DNA of 64,000 nucleotides from Castanea sativa. Lineage: Eukaryota; Streptophyta; Magnoliopsida; Fagales; Fagaceae. Both the position numbers and the translations under genes were made by a program. The stretch spans positions 10,932,835-10,996,834 of the forward strand of contig NC_134018.1 in assembly GCF_040712315.1 (NCBI RefSeq), in the 5' to 3' direction. The notes beneath the pieces are model-generated. The model made no database searches. It had not been told where the DNA came from and worked only from the letters and a program-made list of their open reading frames with translations. This document shows positions 1 to 11,372 of this stretch, in pieces; position 1 is the stretch's first letter; each line of letters begins with the position of its first letter.

Positions 1-1120
1 GGGGAGAAATTTGTGATATATGGGATCGTGGATCCTCCCATATATTAATTGGGCTCCCAGTGTCAATTTAAAAACAACAAAAATTTCTTTATGAGTTTCC
101 TGGAACTTAAAATTCCTTTCCATAAGGGGCTTTGAGTAAGGAATGGCCCCTAAGTACCTGGATCTCCTCATCTTCACCCCCATTCTTCGCTATTTTCTTC
201 TGCAAGCATCTGGCCTAATTTTGCCATGAGAGCTTTATTAAAATCCACTACTCTCTTGAGATCAAGACCCCCAACACATTTCGGTTTGCATAAAGAATCA
301 CTAAATTCCATACAACATTTCTTTTTTATCCCATCTGATCCAAATAAATTTTTTATTTTTATTTCTAGAAACATCAATGTTAGAGCAAAGATGAGATAAC
401 CCAGGAATACGTAAAATGGCAACATGTACAGATTTTGCTAAGGTAACCCTGCCAGCATATGAAAGAACTTTTGATTTCCATCCTTGTGTTCTGGAATTGA
501 TTTTCTCAACAATATTAGCAAAGAAATGCTTTTTGTTTCTATTCAAATTAATCTAAAGAGAAAAGAAAATAGTCGTTGGAAAATTGTAGTGAGCAGAAAC
601 AAGATAAGAGAATAAGAGAGAACACTAGGGTTACGTGGTTCGGCCTATGTCTGCAAGACTGTTACTAGTAGCAATATTATCAATGTCTATTGTACAATAA
701 ACCCTAATAGAGTATATATAGAGACTACATGTTCTAGGGTTAGTAGTACATGGATTTATTATATAGCTGGACCTCTTGAACCATTACACGTTAATAACTA
801 AATAACCCAATATCTTTAATAGTTTCTATTGAAAACCCAAGGAAGCCTCAGGTAAGTAAATCCTTTTGGAGATTGTTGCTTAGGTTGCTACTGAAGAAGA
901 TTGAAGATGACATACTTCTATACAAATTCAGACACTCCATGACAGACATCAGCCCATTAAGATTTGCTCTTTGAAATAAATGAGAAAATATTTCAGTACA
1001 TATGATGAAAATAATGGGGAGGGGGAGCCTCCCTGCCTTGGGCCTCTGTGGGGTTGAGAGAGACCAAAAGAGCCTCCAATGAGCAATCAGGAATTGGCAA
1101 AAAGAGGAAGTTGTAACTTG
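1..1120 (-). mobile_element. Degenerate L1-type LINE fragment (reverse transcriptase C-terminal half)
   Basis: Read on the minus strand, about 1120-900 carries a frameshifted reverse-transcriptase core: the RGPRQG segment (family consensus RGLRQGDPLSP) is followed in another frame by FIICTEIFSHLFQRANLNGL. Further on, 546-301 encodes VEKINSRTQGWKSKVLSYAGR and 425-174 encodes CVGGLDLKRVVDFNKALMAK, both typical of the region between the RT and zinc-binding domains of plant LINEs. The pieces are in the right order but in different frames with stops, so this is a dead fragment. It runs off the left edge of the window and is split by an insertion at 544-821. There is no sign of its endonuclease or poly(A) end here. 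Confidence 0.8.
544..821. mobile_element. Small insertion inside the LINE with 9-bp target duplication
   Basis: The 9-mer GTTTCTATT occurs at 535-543 and again at 822-830. Removing 544-830 rejoins the LINE reading frame: the minus strand goes from a PWVFNR-like stretch into NKKHFFANIVEKI. The 278-bp insert is noncoding and holds the phrase acgtggttcggcc, common in plant LTR and TRIM-like repeats. A 9-bp duplication fits Mutator-type insertion better than an LTR element. Terminal inverted repeats are weak or absent, so the class is uncertain. Confidence 0.6.
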
Positions 1121-1539
1121 TAATGCACTGCAAAATCATAACATCTTGTAACTTCAAAAAGGAAAATCAGATACCATTCCTTGGAAATTTAAGCCTTCTC
1201 TAGAGGATATAATACGTTCAGCTAAAGACTTAGTGAAATGCTTGTTTTGGGTGGGTGAATGGAGAGGTAAATATTTCCTCTAATAATTGACATAACCTAG
1301 TCGTTAATATGCGTAATCCATGAGAAAATTCAATATAATAATTTTATATTAATTAATCAGTATTAATAAATAAAAATTCATATTAGTGAATTTGTAGTGT
1401 TGGTTACTTTTTCTCATTTAATTTGTCAACTTATTATTTAATTAATTTATTAAAAATACATTATATAATATTCAAATGTTCCACATTTAGAAAATGCATA
1501 TAAGATACTTGATGAAATTAAAGCAGGTGTTTGATGAAA
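1121..1539. other. AT-rich intergenic DNA
   Basis: No open frame with recognisable protein similarity, no tRNA-like structure and no clear repeat boundary. The first part may still belong to the decayed LINE to its left. Confidence 0.5.
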
Positions 1540-1696
1540 GAAAATTGTTATATCAACAACATTTTTACAAAAAATTTTAGGTGGCAGAATGTTACTAGTA
1601 CTAATTTGGACTTACTATTGAAATTATTTTTTTACTCACCAGTAACAATATGCTACTTAGTATTTTTGTGAAAATATTATGGATATAACATTTCTC
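1540..1696. mobile_element. Mutator-like MITE, copy 1
   Basis: Ends are inverted: the left end gaaaattgttatatcaacaa matches the reverse complement of the right end (gagaaatgttatatccataa). The flanks are ttgatgaaa (1531-1539) and acgatgaaa (1697-1705), an imperfect 9-bp duplication with 7 of 9 identical. The interior shares acaacatttttacaa and aggtgg with three further copies at 8203-8382, 10940-11134 and 11373-11573. It is noncoding and too short for a transposase. Confidence 0.6.
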
Positions 1697-1705
1697 ACGA
1701 TGAAA

Positions 1706-2603
1706 CGATTAAGAAAAAGTTCACCAGTGTGTTTTTCATCGATCAACCCAATATCATTTAGTTGAGTAAACTGAATTTGTTGCAACATGGTTTTGTTGTT
1801 TCCTCATTGCAATCTAGTGGCCATATTTTAGAACCCATTCAAAAAGTTTATTTGATCCTAAAAGAAAAAAATAATAATAATAAGAAGATTATTGTTTTTA
1901 AATTAATTTTTTTGAAAGAAGGTGATAATTTTTAAATTTTAGTTTTAATTATTTATTTAAAAATTTATAGTATTTAGCATTAAAAATATTTTTTTCAAAT
2001 AGTTTTTGGACCGTAACTTTTATTAAGCAAGAATAGCAAAAAAAAAAAAAAACATATATATATATATATATATATAGGGATGTTTATAACACATTGGTTG
2101 TGTGTGTTAGAGTTTTAGTCTTTATAATCCCAAGCTACTACTACAAAGATTAGGTCTTTGTATACTACTTTCGTGTTCGTGTGTTCTAATAAGTATTACA
2201 GTTTCCTAAAAAAAAAAAAAAAAAAAAGTAAATGAGCCATGCAGAATTTTAATGTGAACCTAAACTCAAATAACAAAAATAAAATGGAACTTCATGGATG
2301 AAAATGACAGTTGATTAAAGTGTAATCTATATATTTATTTAAAAAAAAAAAAAGGAAATGAGCCATGCGCATAAATTTAATCTTTAGATAATGTTTAAAA
2401 TCGAGTTAAGTAGAAACAACCAGAAACTATTTTTAACCAAAAAAAAAAAAAAAAAAAAACTAGAAACTATGACTATAGAAGAGAATAGACTAGAGCGTAG
2501 AGAGTAGGGAGTAGGGAGGTAGAGTGACTTCACAGTGTCTGTTGAAGTCAAATAAAAAAACAAAACATAGAACTCCAGCTCCAGCAGACCCTAACCTTTC
2601 TTG
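1706..2603. other. AT-rich 5' flank of the F-box pseudogene with TA repeat
   Basis: Contains a poly(A)-(TA)n microsatellite near 2038-2077 and long A runs near 2207-2227, 2340-2353 and 2440-2459. No protein similarity seen. The last about 150 bp form the upstream region of the F-box pseudogene. I see no promoter element I would defend. Confidence 0.4.
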
Positions 2604-4101
2604 ATGGCTGAATTAGCTGCTCTGACGAACTCGAAATGCACAGAACTATCTTCGGACATAGACAGGATCAGCAATCTACCGGACTCTCTTATCTGCGACA
2701 TCCTTTCTTTCCTTCCAACCAAAGAGGCTTCTGTCGAGCAGGTGGAGGCCCCTATGGACTCTCGTACCAAAACTCGACCTCGATCACAACTCTATCAGCA
2801 GCCACATAGTGTACAGTATTTTAGCTCAACACGCAGCACCCATCCTCCGAAATTTTACCCTCTCATGGAATTCTCCTTGTGACACTTCCCATTTTGACGA
2901 ATGGATCGATATCGCCATAGCGCGTAATGTCCAACACCTCGATCTCTATATTGTCTGTGGACAACTTTTCGAGTTTCCCCATACCGCTTTTCATTGCAAA
3001 ACATTGGTGGCTCTGGAATTTAGTGGCAGGATTGAGCTCGATCCTCCTCCTTCCTTTCAACTCCCAAGCATCAAGATTCTGGGTCTCTACGAAATTTATT
3101 ATAAATCCGACAACTCTTTATCGAGCCTCTGCTCCGGCTGCCCGAACCTCGAAGATTTGGCAGTGGTAAACGATTTTGTAATCGGTCCTGTCATTGTGAA
3201 TTTTAAAATAAGCTTACCTTTTCTGAAACTTTTACGTATCGACTGCTCATCATTTCAACCCGAACCTCTTGATTACAGACTTGAAATATACGCCCCAGTT
3301 CTGGAGTGCTTTCAATTTTTTGGTTCTTTGCAAACATAGTTTTCCTTGAAAAACTAGCCCACTTAAATGAAGCACATTTCAATGTTTACGTAGTAGGTCA
3401 TGTATTTGAGAGGTATTATTCAGATAAAGTATTCACGGTTGTAAGAGCACTAAATAGGGCTAAATTCCTTGAATTATTACTGGTGACGAAGAGGTAAGAC
3501 CCCTTTTTATCTTTTGTCACGGTTTTCATGTTTTTTGTTGATTAATATTGTTAGGACTAAGCTTATTGTGTTTATAATGTTGTTGTGCAGTGCATCGGCT
3601 TTGGTTATATATATCCTTCCATGTTCCAAAATTTGGTCCGATTGAACTTTAAAGTTACTCAATCTAACTGGCACGTGCTACAATCCTTGCTTGTAGTGGC
3701 TCCTAATTTAGAAGTTCTTGTTCTTGATAAGGTTAGTTAAGTTATTCAGAAATCAGAATATATGGTTAATTAATGTATCCTAAACTTACACTAATGATCT
3801 ACTGTTGTACTGTGTATGTTTTCATCAGCATTATTACCATAAAAGTCAGTTATGCTGGATGGAGCCACCTGATGGTTCTGGTTATTTGTCATCGCGCCTG
3901 ACAACTTTTAATTTTAATGGATATGAAGAATTGGAACATGAAGTCGAATTCATAAAATATATTCTAAAGGAGGCAATAGTCTTGAACACAATCACAATTA
4001 AAGTTTCTGCTCAACATTCGAAGGAAAGTGTTCTCAAGAAATTATCAATGTTCCCAAGGCACTCAACAACATGTCTACTTACAGTTGAGATTGGTATATA
4101 A
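2604..4101 (+). pseudogene. F-box/LRR/FBD-family gene, frameshifted
   Basis: The ATG at 2604 opens an N-terminus with the F-box core ISNLPDSLICDILSFLPTKEA. The family continues with a TSILSSRWRPLW-like block. Here LSSRWRPLWTLVPKLDLD is present but in another frame directly after KEA, as if about 14 nt were lost. Leucine-rich segments follow (2809-3339), then a second shift near 3335 moves back to the first frame (NIVFLEKLAHLNEAHFNV). Exon 1 ends at 3493 (GTAAG). Exon 2 is 3591-3731, with a probable further shift in its TATATATA run. Exon 3 starts at 3829 and encodes the FBD domain (LTTFNFNGYEELEHEVEFIK and KKLSMFPRHSTTCLLTVE) to a stop at 4101. Intact members are substrate adaptors of SCF ubiquitin ligases. 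With at least two frameshifts this copy is most likely nonfunctional, although sequencing error is possible. Confidence 0.82.
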
Positions 4102-4544
4102 CTTTAACTGGTACTTAGCAACTAATTTTGAAGGTATGTTACAAATATTTTATCTTTCTAATAGAGCCTCTCTATGTGGTGAAGTGACATTACTATTTTC
4201 TGGTTCTTATTTGGGTGTGAGATTGTTTGATAGAATTTGTTCCCTGGGTTTGTGGCAACTAATATGCAGAACATCCATTTGACCTTCATAAGATAAGCAT
4301 AGTTGGTTTTTGAATCAAGTTAAAATTTTGATAATGGAATGTTCATAAATAAGCTTTTCCTACCTCTTGATATGTGCTGAAATTTTAGATTCTGGCTCAC
4401 TCAATTTGTTGCCTAACTATGACAATTGAAATGGTAAAGTAATTGATTGTTTTAACTTTTAATCAAAAGTGTGACCTCAAAAATTATATTTCAAAAGAAA
4501 CACTTGTAAGTTCTGAAATACTGCCAATTAGCTCTATCTCAAAT

Positions 4545-4640
4545 GGCACTTAATTCTACCTCAATAATAGGATGGATGGTAAGTTCATTGGTTCAAGCCT
4601 CAGGAGGTGCATGTCTAACTTACCAATAAAAAAAATTGAG
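4545..4640 (+). mobile_element. SINE-like tRNA-derived insert
   Basis: Contains an A-box-like stretch (agctctatctcaaatggca) and a B-box-like stretch (ggttcaagcctc), spaced as in tRNA-derived SINEs, ending in an A-rich tail near 4630. The same insert lies at equivalent positions in the inverted copies (about 35270-35385 and 45005-45140), so it was present before the region was duplicated. Confidence 0.45.
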
Positions 4641-5034
4641 ATACATTTTTTCCTATCAAATTTAGTTTTTCTATATCCATCTTCACGAATATTTGTACTC
4701 TTGCAGACAACCCTATGGAGTAATTGGTGATAACTTCTTTTGACATGGCAACTTCATCAAGTGGCTTGACAATGTGGTTGACTAGAGTACCCTATGCACC
4801 CCAAAGGAGTTAGATATAGTATTATGCACTTCTTGGTGTAGATGAACTGGGAAAGTAAGATCTCAAAGTTAAATCTTTTTGGGAGCTTCTGCTTTGTTAC
4901 TGGTTGTATCTATTAAATCCTTGCAAGCCCTTTGTTTATTAATGAACTTCTAGATTCTTGTGGGAAAAAGTACTTGGTGATCCATGTTTAGTTCATGAAT
5001 TCATGTATATAGATGGTAATTATTAGTCAATTCC

Positions 5035-5110
5035 AAGTGGTAGAAGAATAGGCTAGGGACCACGCCTCGTAAAGCAGAGGTCACTAGTTTGAATTTTCTC
5101 TCCCCCCTGC
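5035..5110 (+). mobile_element. Second SINE-like tRNA-derived insert
   Basis: The phrases ctagggaccacgcctcgtaa and gaggtcactagtttgaattt resemble A- and B-box regions of tRNA-derived SINEs and are followed by a C-rich block. A related sequence lies in reverse at 34830-34935 in copy B. Confidence 0.4.
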
Positions 5111-5486
5111 CTTGGGTCCAAAACTCACCTATCGAAAAAAACAAAAATGATGGGTATTTAGTAGTCGTAAGGACCCGTTTTTGGGCTGTTTAACACCTGA
5201 ATCTTAAATGTTTTTCTATTTTGACTAGGAAGCTTCTAGACCAAAAATGTTGGAGTTCTTCTCATGTGAATCTTATATGCTTACATGGCTTATGGATAAC
5301 CTGTTAGTTCATGTTCATGTTCATGTGTTGCATCAGTAACAGGGGATTCAAATCCTGCTAAACATGTATTTTGCCACCAAAAGAAAAATAAAAATGAATA
5401 GGCAGGTTTCCCATCCATCTAATTCTTATACTTTCTTCTTTATTTTTTGTGTTGCTTTTGTTTATATCTTTGCTATTGTTATCTAA

Positions 5487-6125
5487 GGGTTGTAAATGAA
5501 CCAAGTCATTCATAAATAGCTCGGGTTTAGTTTGACAAAAAGCTCGTTCATGTTTGTTTTTTTATAAACAAAGCCAAGCTTGAGTTTTAGTTTTAGGCTT
5601 GTTTAATAAATGAGCTGAGCCCGAGTAAAAAATATTGTTCATGAACAAGCTCGTGAGCACCAAGGCTCTATACAAAAGTAACAAAACAAGTTGAGCCTAG
5701 GCTTATTTATGAGTTTGGTAATGAAATTGATATGAGCTTGATAAGTAAACTCATATCTTTCTAAAACTTTAATTAATTATAAGTTGAGATCACTCATCCA
5801 AACCAAATAGGCTAGATAATAAACTTGATATATGATTGATAATATACTTGTGTTGGATCTCAAGCTCAAAAACATGATATTAAGCTTGAGTTTGGGCTTG
5901 ATATTGAGCTTGAGTTTGGGATTGATATAGAGCTCGAGCTTGGCTTGAGTAATGAACCCAGCTAAACCAAGCCGAGCTCAAACTTTTATACTTTATAACA
6001 AGCTCAAGCTTGAACATTATTTATAGGCTTTTATCAAGCTCAAGCCAAATTTGAACATTCTGCTTTTGCTGTCGAGCCGAGCTTGAACATTCAATACTCG
6101 ACAAAGCTCGACTCGTTTACAACCC
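5487..6125. mobile_element. Non-autonomous hAT-like element
   Basis: The left end GGGTTGTAAATGAACC (5487) and the reverse complement of the right end GGGTTGTAAACGAGTC (ends 6125) form inverted termini. Flanks are ttatctaa (5479-5486) and ttatcttt (6126-6133), an 8-bp duplication matching at 6 of 8 positions, as expected for hAT transposition. The interior is full of short alternating repeats such as agctcgagctt and aagctcaagc in both orientations, like hAT subterminal binding sites. No transposase is encoded. Confidence 0.65.
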
Positions 6126-6133
6126 TTATCTTT

Positions 6134-7011
6134 TTCTTTTTTCCTCCTCTGGCAAACATATTATTATTTCAATTATTTAAAAAAAGAAAGAAAGAAAGAA
6201 CCCAAAAATTTATGATTTCTTTATATTAGGATCTACCTATTTGCACTTATGCTTCTTCTCAATTTTCATTTCTTTATCAGTTTCTTTAAGAGATTTATCT
6301 TGTATGCTCACTTGGATTTTACTCATGAGCTTCTTCTTATTTCAATAAAGTTTGTTACTTATCAATAAAATTTCCTCCTTAGTTCCTTCTCAATCCACAT
6401 GATATGTTGAGTTGCTATGGCTTTCTGCTATAGTGTTGAGTTGCTATGGCTTTCTGCTATAGTGTTGAGTTGCTGTGGCTTCCGCTGTAATGCAACTAGC
6501 TTTGGATCATGATCCACTTGTATGCATTAATGTTTCTCCTCCAACATGTTCTAAAGTTCTACATTCTGATGCAATACCAGAACCTCCCTCTGAACATACA
6601 TGTTGCCCTAGCCTTATCAGAACCAGCTTTCATCATTTTCTTAGCCTGCAACTCCATTCTGGAATTGTCTTTCTTTGCTGTTTTGTGTCTAGTGATCATT
6701 GAATAGGATAGCATCTCTTTTAATGTTCATTTATGTTGAACATATCAATCTCTTATTCGTGTTTGTAAGCTATGGCTCTACTCAATGGTCATAATACTTA
6801 CAACATTACCCGCTGTTTTCTTACTATTGGAGGAGGTGTTATTTGATCTAAAGCTCATTGGCTTCAATGCACCAACCTATTACAACCTATTTTGATTTTT
6901 GACTGACTTGTCTCTAGTTTGAAGTGCTTCCAGAGATTCTTTTGGACAAACGGAGTACTTGATTTTTGGTGTTAATTGGCCAAGCTGAATTTCTCGCCCT
7001 GATTTAAAATC
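6134..7011. other. Intergenic DNA with a 29-bp tandem repeat
   Basis: No gene recognised. Short open frames around 6475-6706 have no similarity I recognise. At 6405-6490 a 29-bp unit beginning tgttgagttgctatggcttt is repeated almost three times (starts 6405, 6434, 6463). The third copy has diverged. Confidence 0.5.
6405..6490 (+). repeat. 29-bp minisatellite, about 2.9 copies
   Basis: Units start at 6405, 6434 and 6463. The first two are identical; the third differs by a few bases (ctgtggcttccgct). Confidence 0.85.
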
Positions 7012-7299
7012 ATCAAAATCAATGGCGGCTCTAAGAATTTTTTTTAGGGTGGTCACTAATAACTTAAATTATACAAAATTTAATAAAGAGTAATAAAGTA
7101 AGAGAATTGAAATGATGATAGAGAAGAGAAAGTGAAATGGATAATATTTCCTATAACTACGAGCTAAGTGAGTCGCTATAGAGAGCAAAATTATTATGAC
7201 TGCAAAGCTAAAAAGAACATTGATGAGGATAATTGTATAAGTTACTAATACCTTAAGGTGGCTGACGGGAGTATCAAGCTTGTCAGCTCTGATCACCAA

Positions 7300-7915
7300 A
7301 CCATTCTCTTTTTACGTCCGCGGCTCCGTCTCATATCTGATGGCGTTGGGCTGAAGGAAGAAAATCTAACGGAGTCAAAGCTGAAGGTCTTAAGCTGACG
7401 ACCTTACCGGAGACATACGTAGGCTAACGACCTTACCGGAGACATACGTAGGCTGACAACCTTAGGAAGTAAAAGCTGAAGGGGATAACCCAACCTTCAT
7501 CCATAGCCTGTTTTGTCCACCATGTACGTGCATATAAGGAAAGTTTTTGCACTACACGTTTGGCCTTAGTCAAGAAGATTCCTATAAAGAGAAGGGATCT
7601 AGATGATACGTAAAATCCATGAATTACTCTCTTGGAAGGAAAGTACTTCCTCACCAAGGCGCTTATTTCGGATCCGTGCTACTATATATACCCCAAAACC
7701 CTTATAAACCACGGTATGCATAATTCACTTCAAGTCTAGCACTTTAGGGTTGTAAAGAAGAAAAAAAGTTCTAACTTGACCTTTGGAGGGTTTTTGGCCG
7801 ACACCACACCGGTGCCCTTTGTTGGTCTTGTCTGTTATTGTGCAGGTGTTGTTTCGAGTAAAGTGAGGACCACGTGACAACTAGTGGATTTTAGTTCATC
7901 ATCAAACATAATTGT
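7300..7915. mobile_element. LTR-like fragment (gypsy-type vocabulary)
   Basis: The stretch from about 7680 has a TATA-like ctactatatatacccc followed by gggtttttggccgacacc and a C/G-rich caccggtgccc, a word series seen in plant gypsy LTRs near the transcription start and R region. At 7399-7458 a 29-bp unit containing accttaccggagacatacgt is duplicated. No TG/CA boundary or TSD was resolved. Confidence 0.35.
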
Positions 7916-8202
7916 TGGTACTACTAAAGAGAACTCATACTAGCTACAATATTTTTCTTGAGTCCTTTCAAGGAAAAATGAAATTAGAAACTATTTTTAT
8001 GTAATAGGTTAAAAGTGTTACAAATTTGAATGATTATTTTTCTTTTTGAATATGCTTTTTTGTTGAATAATTATTGTTTGTTCGAATTTTGTTTTCGTTA
8101 GGGTTATTGTTGTTGTTATTATTTAAGGTTTTTTTTTAATTTTTTTAATTTTTTGGGTTTAAGGGATTAAGGATTATGTTTAAGGGGCTAGAATTATTTT
8201 TG

Positions 8203-8382
8203 GAGCAATGCTACATCTCTAACATTTTTAAAACAAATCTTACACAACAATTTTTTATTAGTTAATTAAAAAGTGATGTCAATATTGGCCCCAAATTAGA
8301 ATTAGAAACCAATTTCCACTTATCACATAAGATTAATTTGTAGTGAAATTATTATAAAAATGTTGTGAATGTAGCATTACTT
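8203..8382. mobile_element. Mutator-like MITE, copy 2
   Basis: Termini gagcaatgctacatctctaa and (reverse complement) agtaatgctacattcacaac are inverted and match the family at 1540, 10940 and 11373. The interior is diverged. The flanking T/A-rich duplication cannot be placed exactly. Confidence 0.5.
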
Positions 8383-8494
8383 TTATTTTTATTAAACCTA
8401 AATTCTGGTAATTCTCAAGTGAGGATGGTCAATATTTTCATTAGGGTGGTCAAAATAAGTTAGTTTAGTATATATTTACTTTAATTTTTTGCAA

Positions 8495-8498
8495 GTAT

Positions 8499-8538
<40 letters not shown>

Positions 8539-8553
8539 TTTTTTTTTTTGACA
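8495..8553. repeat. (CA)n-(TA)n microsatellite with T run
   Basis: Alternating CA then TA dinucleotides run directly into a T homopolymer. Confidence 0.9.
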
Positions 8554-8689
8554 AATCAGGGTGATCCTGTGACCACCCTGAGTTACAAGTGGAGCCGTCT
8601 ATTATCAAAATTGTAAGTGAAAAGCACTTCACTAAAAAAAAAAAAAAAAAAAACCAAACCTGGAAGGACAATAGTATAAATGAGGATAG

Positions 8690-9060
8690 TAAAGCCATTC
8701 TTGGACTGTGGATAAACTTAATTAATTTCTACAAATGGTATTTAGTTGTCTTGAGGACCTACTTTTGGGCTTCCTAAGTGCCTTATGTAAAATGTTATTG
8801 GACTTTGATTAGGAAGTTAATATGCCAAAAAAAAAAAAAAATAATAAAATAAAAAGTTAAGTAATTCTATTGTGAAATTTGTCGTATAATATGCTTAAAT
8901 TGATGATGTAAAACCTGTTACTTCATCAATTGCGAGGGGATGCAAATCTTATCAAAAAGTTTGTTCATACAACTATAAGATTGCATTAGATTCCATTGGA
9001 TATTGGTTAATCTATTTGTTGATCAAGACCTACAAATCACTGTTCTAGCTTTGTGCATTA
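8690..9060 (+). repeat. Distal part of the F-box 3' flank (copy A continued)
   Basis: The stretch ttgaggacctacttttgggc (about 8751) resembles that at about 5170. The sequence around 9000-9045, with gatcaagacctacaaatcac, is matched in reverse at 37740-37790. This suggests a continuation of the duplicated F-box 3' region, displaced by the insertions between 5480 and 8611. Confidence 0.4.
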
Positions 9061-10930
9061 AACTATAGGTGAAAAACAGTTTTTAAGCTAAAGTTGAAAT
9101 TTTGAGCTTTATCATTAAATGGTAAGAACCCAGGGGTGTTTTTGGAATAAAAATAAAATAAATGGTATTTTTTGTAAATATATTCGAGGCGTGACTAGGC
9201 AACCTAAATCCATCCTTACTCTGTCCTAAGGTGTAGAGCAAAAATCTCACCCCATCACCACCTCAATACTTGTGTGGGGTGGGAAAAATATGTGCGGGGC
9301 AAAGTAGATTAGTTTGGGGTGGACCAAAATTGCCATCTCTATATTGATAAGGACTCTTAGTCGATTAAAAAGGCATTAAAGACCCTTAAAATCAATGGAA
9401 TACCAATTCTACATCTAAACTTTAGATAATTACTTGAAAATATCAAATTAATAAAGAACAAAAATTATACTACTTTTTTTGCCCTACATGGGCATGACAA
9501 AAGAGAAGGGCCTTATTAGCTGAAGAAGTTATGAGTTTGTGTTATAGGATGCTCTAAAGCCTCTAATACAGATGGGACAGACAATGTAGTTTATGGGCGT
9601 GCACTTGAGGTCTCCAAGCCTTCTTCTTGTAGACTTCTTTTGTTGCTTCCTTTGTGTATAAAAAAGGATTTAACTTCAATCAATAACTTTATCATGTTCA
9701 ACTCATGTTAATAGGTGCTTTTAGGGCAATTATTAATAAACTAATTTAGGAAAATTTTGACATCATTTTTATAGAAAATATAGAAAGCTGTCAAAAAAAT
9801 TGATTGCTTTTTTCTTTTCCCATAAAAAATTTATAAAAATATATCATAAACCAATGCTCTTAGTTAAGGCATCCGTTAACTTTTTCCTATTTATATTTAA
9901 ATAACTAATCTTATTTGTTTGTAAATTTTACTACCTTTTTCTTATTTCATTGAGACCTATGTTAATAACAAGTTTTTTTTTTTTTTTTAAATTTTAAATT
10001 CAATTTTTTTATCAAGTCTAATTGGTCTTTTTTATTATTATTTAATTACAAAGAAGTGAGTGACCTACGTTAATAAAAAGTATTTTTAATGTTTGTATGG
10101 TTTGTTGGAAATAAAGGAGAGATATTACCTGAATTTTTTTTTGGAAATTACATAAAATGATATTACCAAAAGAGGCGGAGAAGATGAGGCGTGAACCAAC
10201 TCACTATTTTGAGACAAATCGTGTCGTCTACGGTCTATCTAATGTAGTTAAACAAATAATTTTTGCATGTTGTCTCCAGGATACAACAACATAGCCACTT
10301 TTGCTGATTATTCTTGCGAGCCTACACTGCTCATAGGATATAAGCTCTCTATAACACTTTCTTTTCCCAAAAAATAGAGTAAAAAGTGGAGATGATTATT
10401 AAAAAAAAAAAGTTGGAAGTTAAAACCCACTACCATTTGTCATTATATATTTAAAATAAAAAGGACATGTCCAATTAAAAAAGTACTGGAAGTAAGCCAA
10501 ATTCATTCAAATAAGGTTATTTTTGAAACTTTTTATTTCTTCCTATATATATAAAAGCCGGACATGAACTTGTCTTTTACGAAAATCTATGTTGAAAACA
10601 ATTAGAAGGAGTCATAATGCTATTGATTTTTTTTTTTTAATACAAGATAGAAATTCTACTCTAACATAATCAAGTGTATATGTGTGTGAAGCTCCCTTTT
10701 GGAGACTTGAACCTTTGTCCTCACCCCCCACACCCCATAAGCACTTATACTTATAAAATGATCATCATACCAAGGGTGCGTGGTAGTAATGCTATTAGAA
10801 TTAATAGCCCATAAAGTGGCTGAAATTTGAATACCAAGCCGTTTAGAAAATTTCAGAATTTAAAATATTCCCAAAAGATTTGATTTTCTTTTCAACCAAA
10901 TAGTAAATGCTATTATATATTGTAACATAT
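9061..10930. other. AT-rich intergenic DNA
   Basis: No recognisable coding sequence. Homopolymer and AT-rich low-complexity stretches predominate (for example T run near 9975-9990 and 10627-10640). Confidence 0.4.
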
Positions 10931-10939
10931 AATTCAAAA

Positions 10940-11134
10940 GAGAAATGATATGTCCACAACATTTTTACAACAAATCTTAGGTGGACATTTTTACAACAAA
11001 TCTTAGGTGGTAGGTTGTTACTGATTGTTATAGTTGGGGCAAAAAAGTAATCTTTGTATTAGATTCAAATTTGAACCAATAATAACTAACCACTTATGAT
11101 TTGTTGTGAAAATGTTGTGAACGTAGCATCTCTC
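10940..11134. mobile_element. Mutator-like MITE, copy 3
   Basis: Inverted ends gagaaatgatatgtccacaa and (reverse complement of right end) gagagatgctacgttcacaa. The 9-mer AATTCAAAA is at 10931-10939 and 11135-11143: a perfect 9-bp target duplication, diagnostic of Mutator-type insertion. Noncoding. Confidence 0.8.
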
Positions 11135-11372
11135 AATTCAAAAATAGTTATATAGAAATAAGTTTTTGATACTTTCCATCACTTTCCATTTATAATGTAA
11201 CAACATTAATATATTAAAAGAATCCTTTCAGAGCAAAAGTTTATAAAGGAAAATATATATAATGTAATAAAACTAAAAAGCTGGCAATAGATGGTACTAA
11301 ATAATCACGTTAAAGATAGGAAAACTTTCCTAACTAAAAATATTGACAACGACTTTTCAAATTTTAATTTAT

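Larger units (their letters stand above)
4102..5478 (+). repeat. 3' flank of the F-box gene, reference copy (A) of a dispersed duplication
   Basis: This noncoding stretch is the direct-orientation version of sequence found again on the minus strand at 34300-35546, 37640-38530 plus 44956-45596, and 31890-32490. Shared landmarks are ttttgaaggtatgttacaa (about 4125), ccttcataagataag (about 4285), tcttcacgaatatttgtact (about 4681), the aggacccgtttttgggctgt stretch (about 5170) and ccatccatctaattctta (about 5412). Two short tRNA-derived SINE-like inserts lie within it (4545-4640 and 5035-5110). Confidence 0.65.
7020..8603. mobile_element. hAT-type element with nested insertions
   Basis: The left terminus caatggcggctc (7020) and the reverse complement of the right terminus aatagacggctc (ends 8603) are inverted. 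Further in, both ends share agggtggtcac. The 8-mer ATCAAAAT flanks both sides (7012-7019 and 8604-8611), the duplication length of hAT elements. The interior contains an LTR-like fragment (7300-7915), a MITE (8203-8382) and a CA/TA microsatellite, so the element is composite and noncoding. Confidence 0.55.

Noticed and set aside
5035..5110. Stretches with A- and B-box similarity considered as tRNA genes (also 4545-4640)
   Set aside because: No cloverleaf or acceptor stem can be folded. Repeated occurrence with the same flank fits tRNA-derived SINEs.
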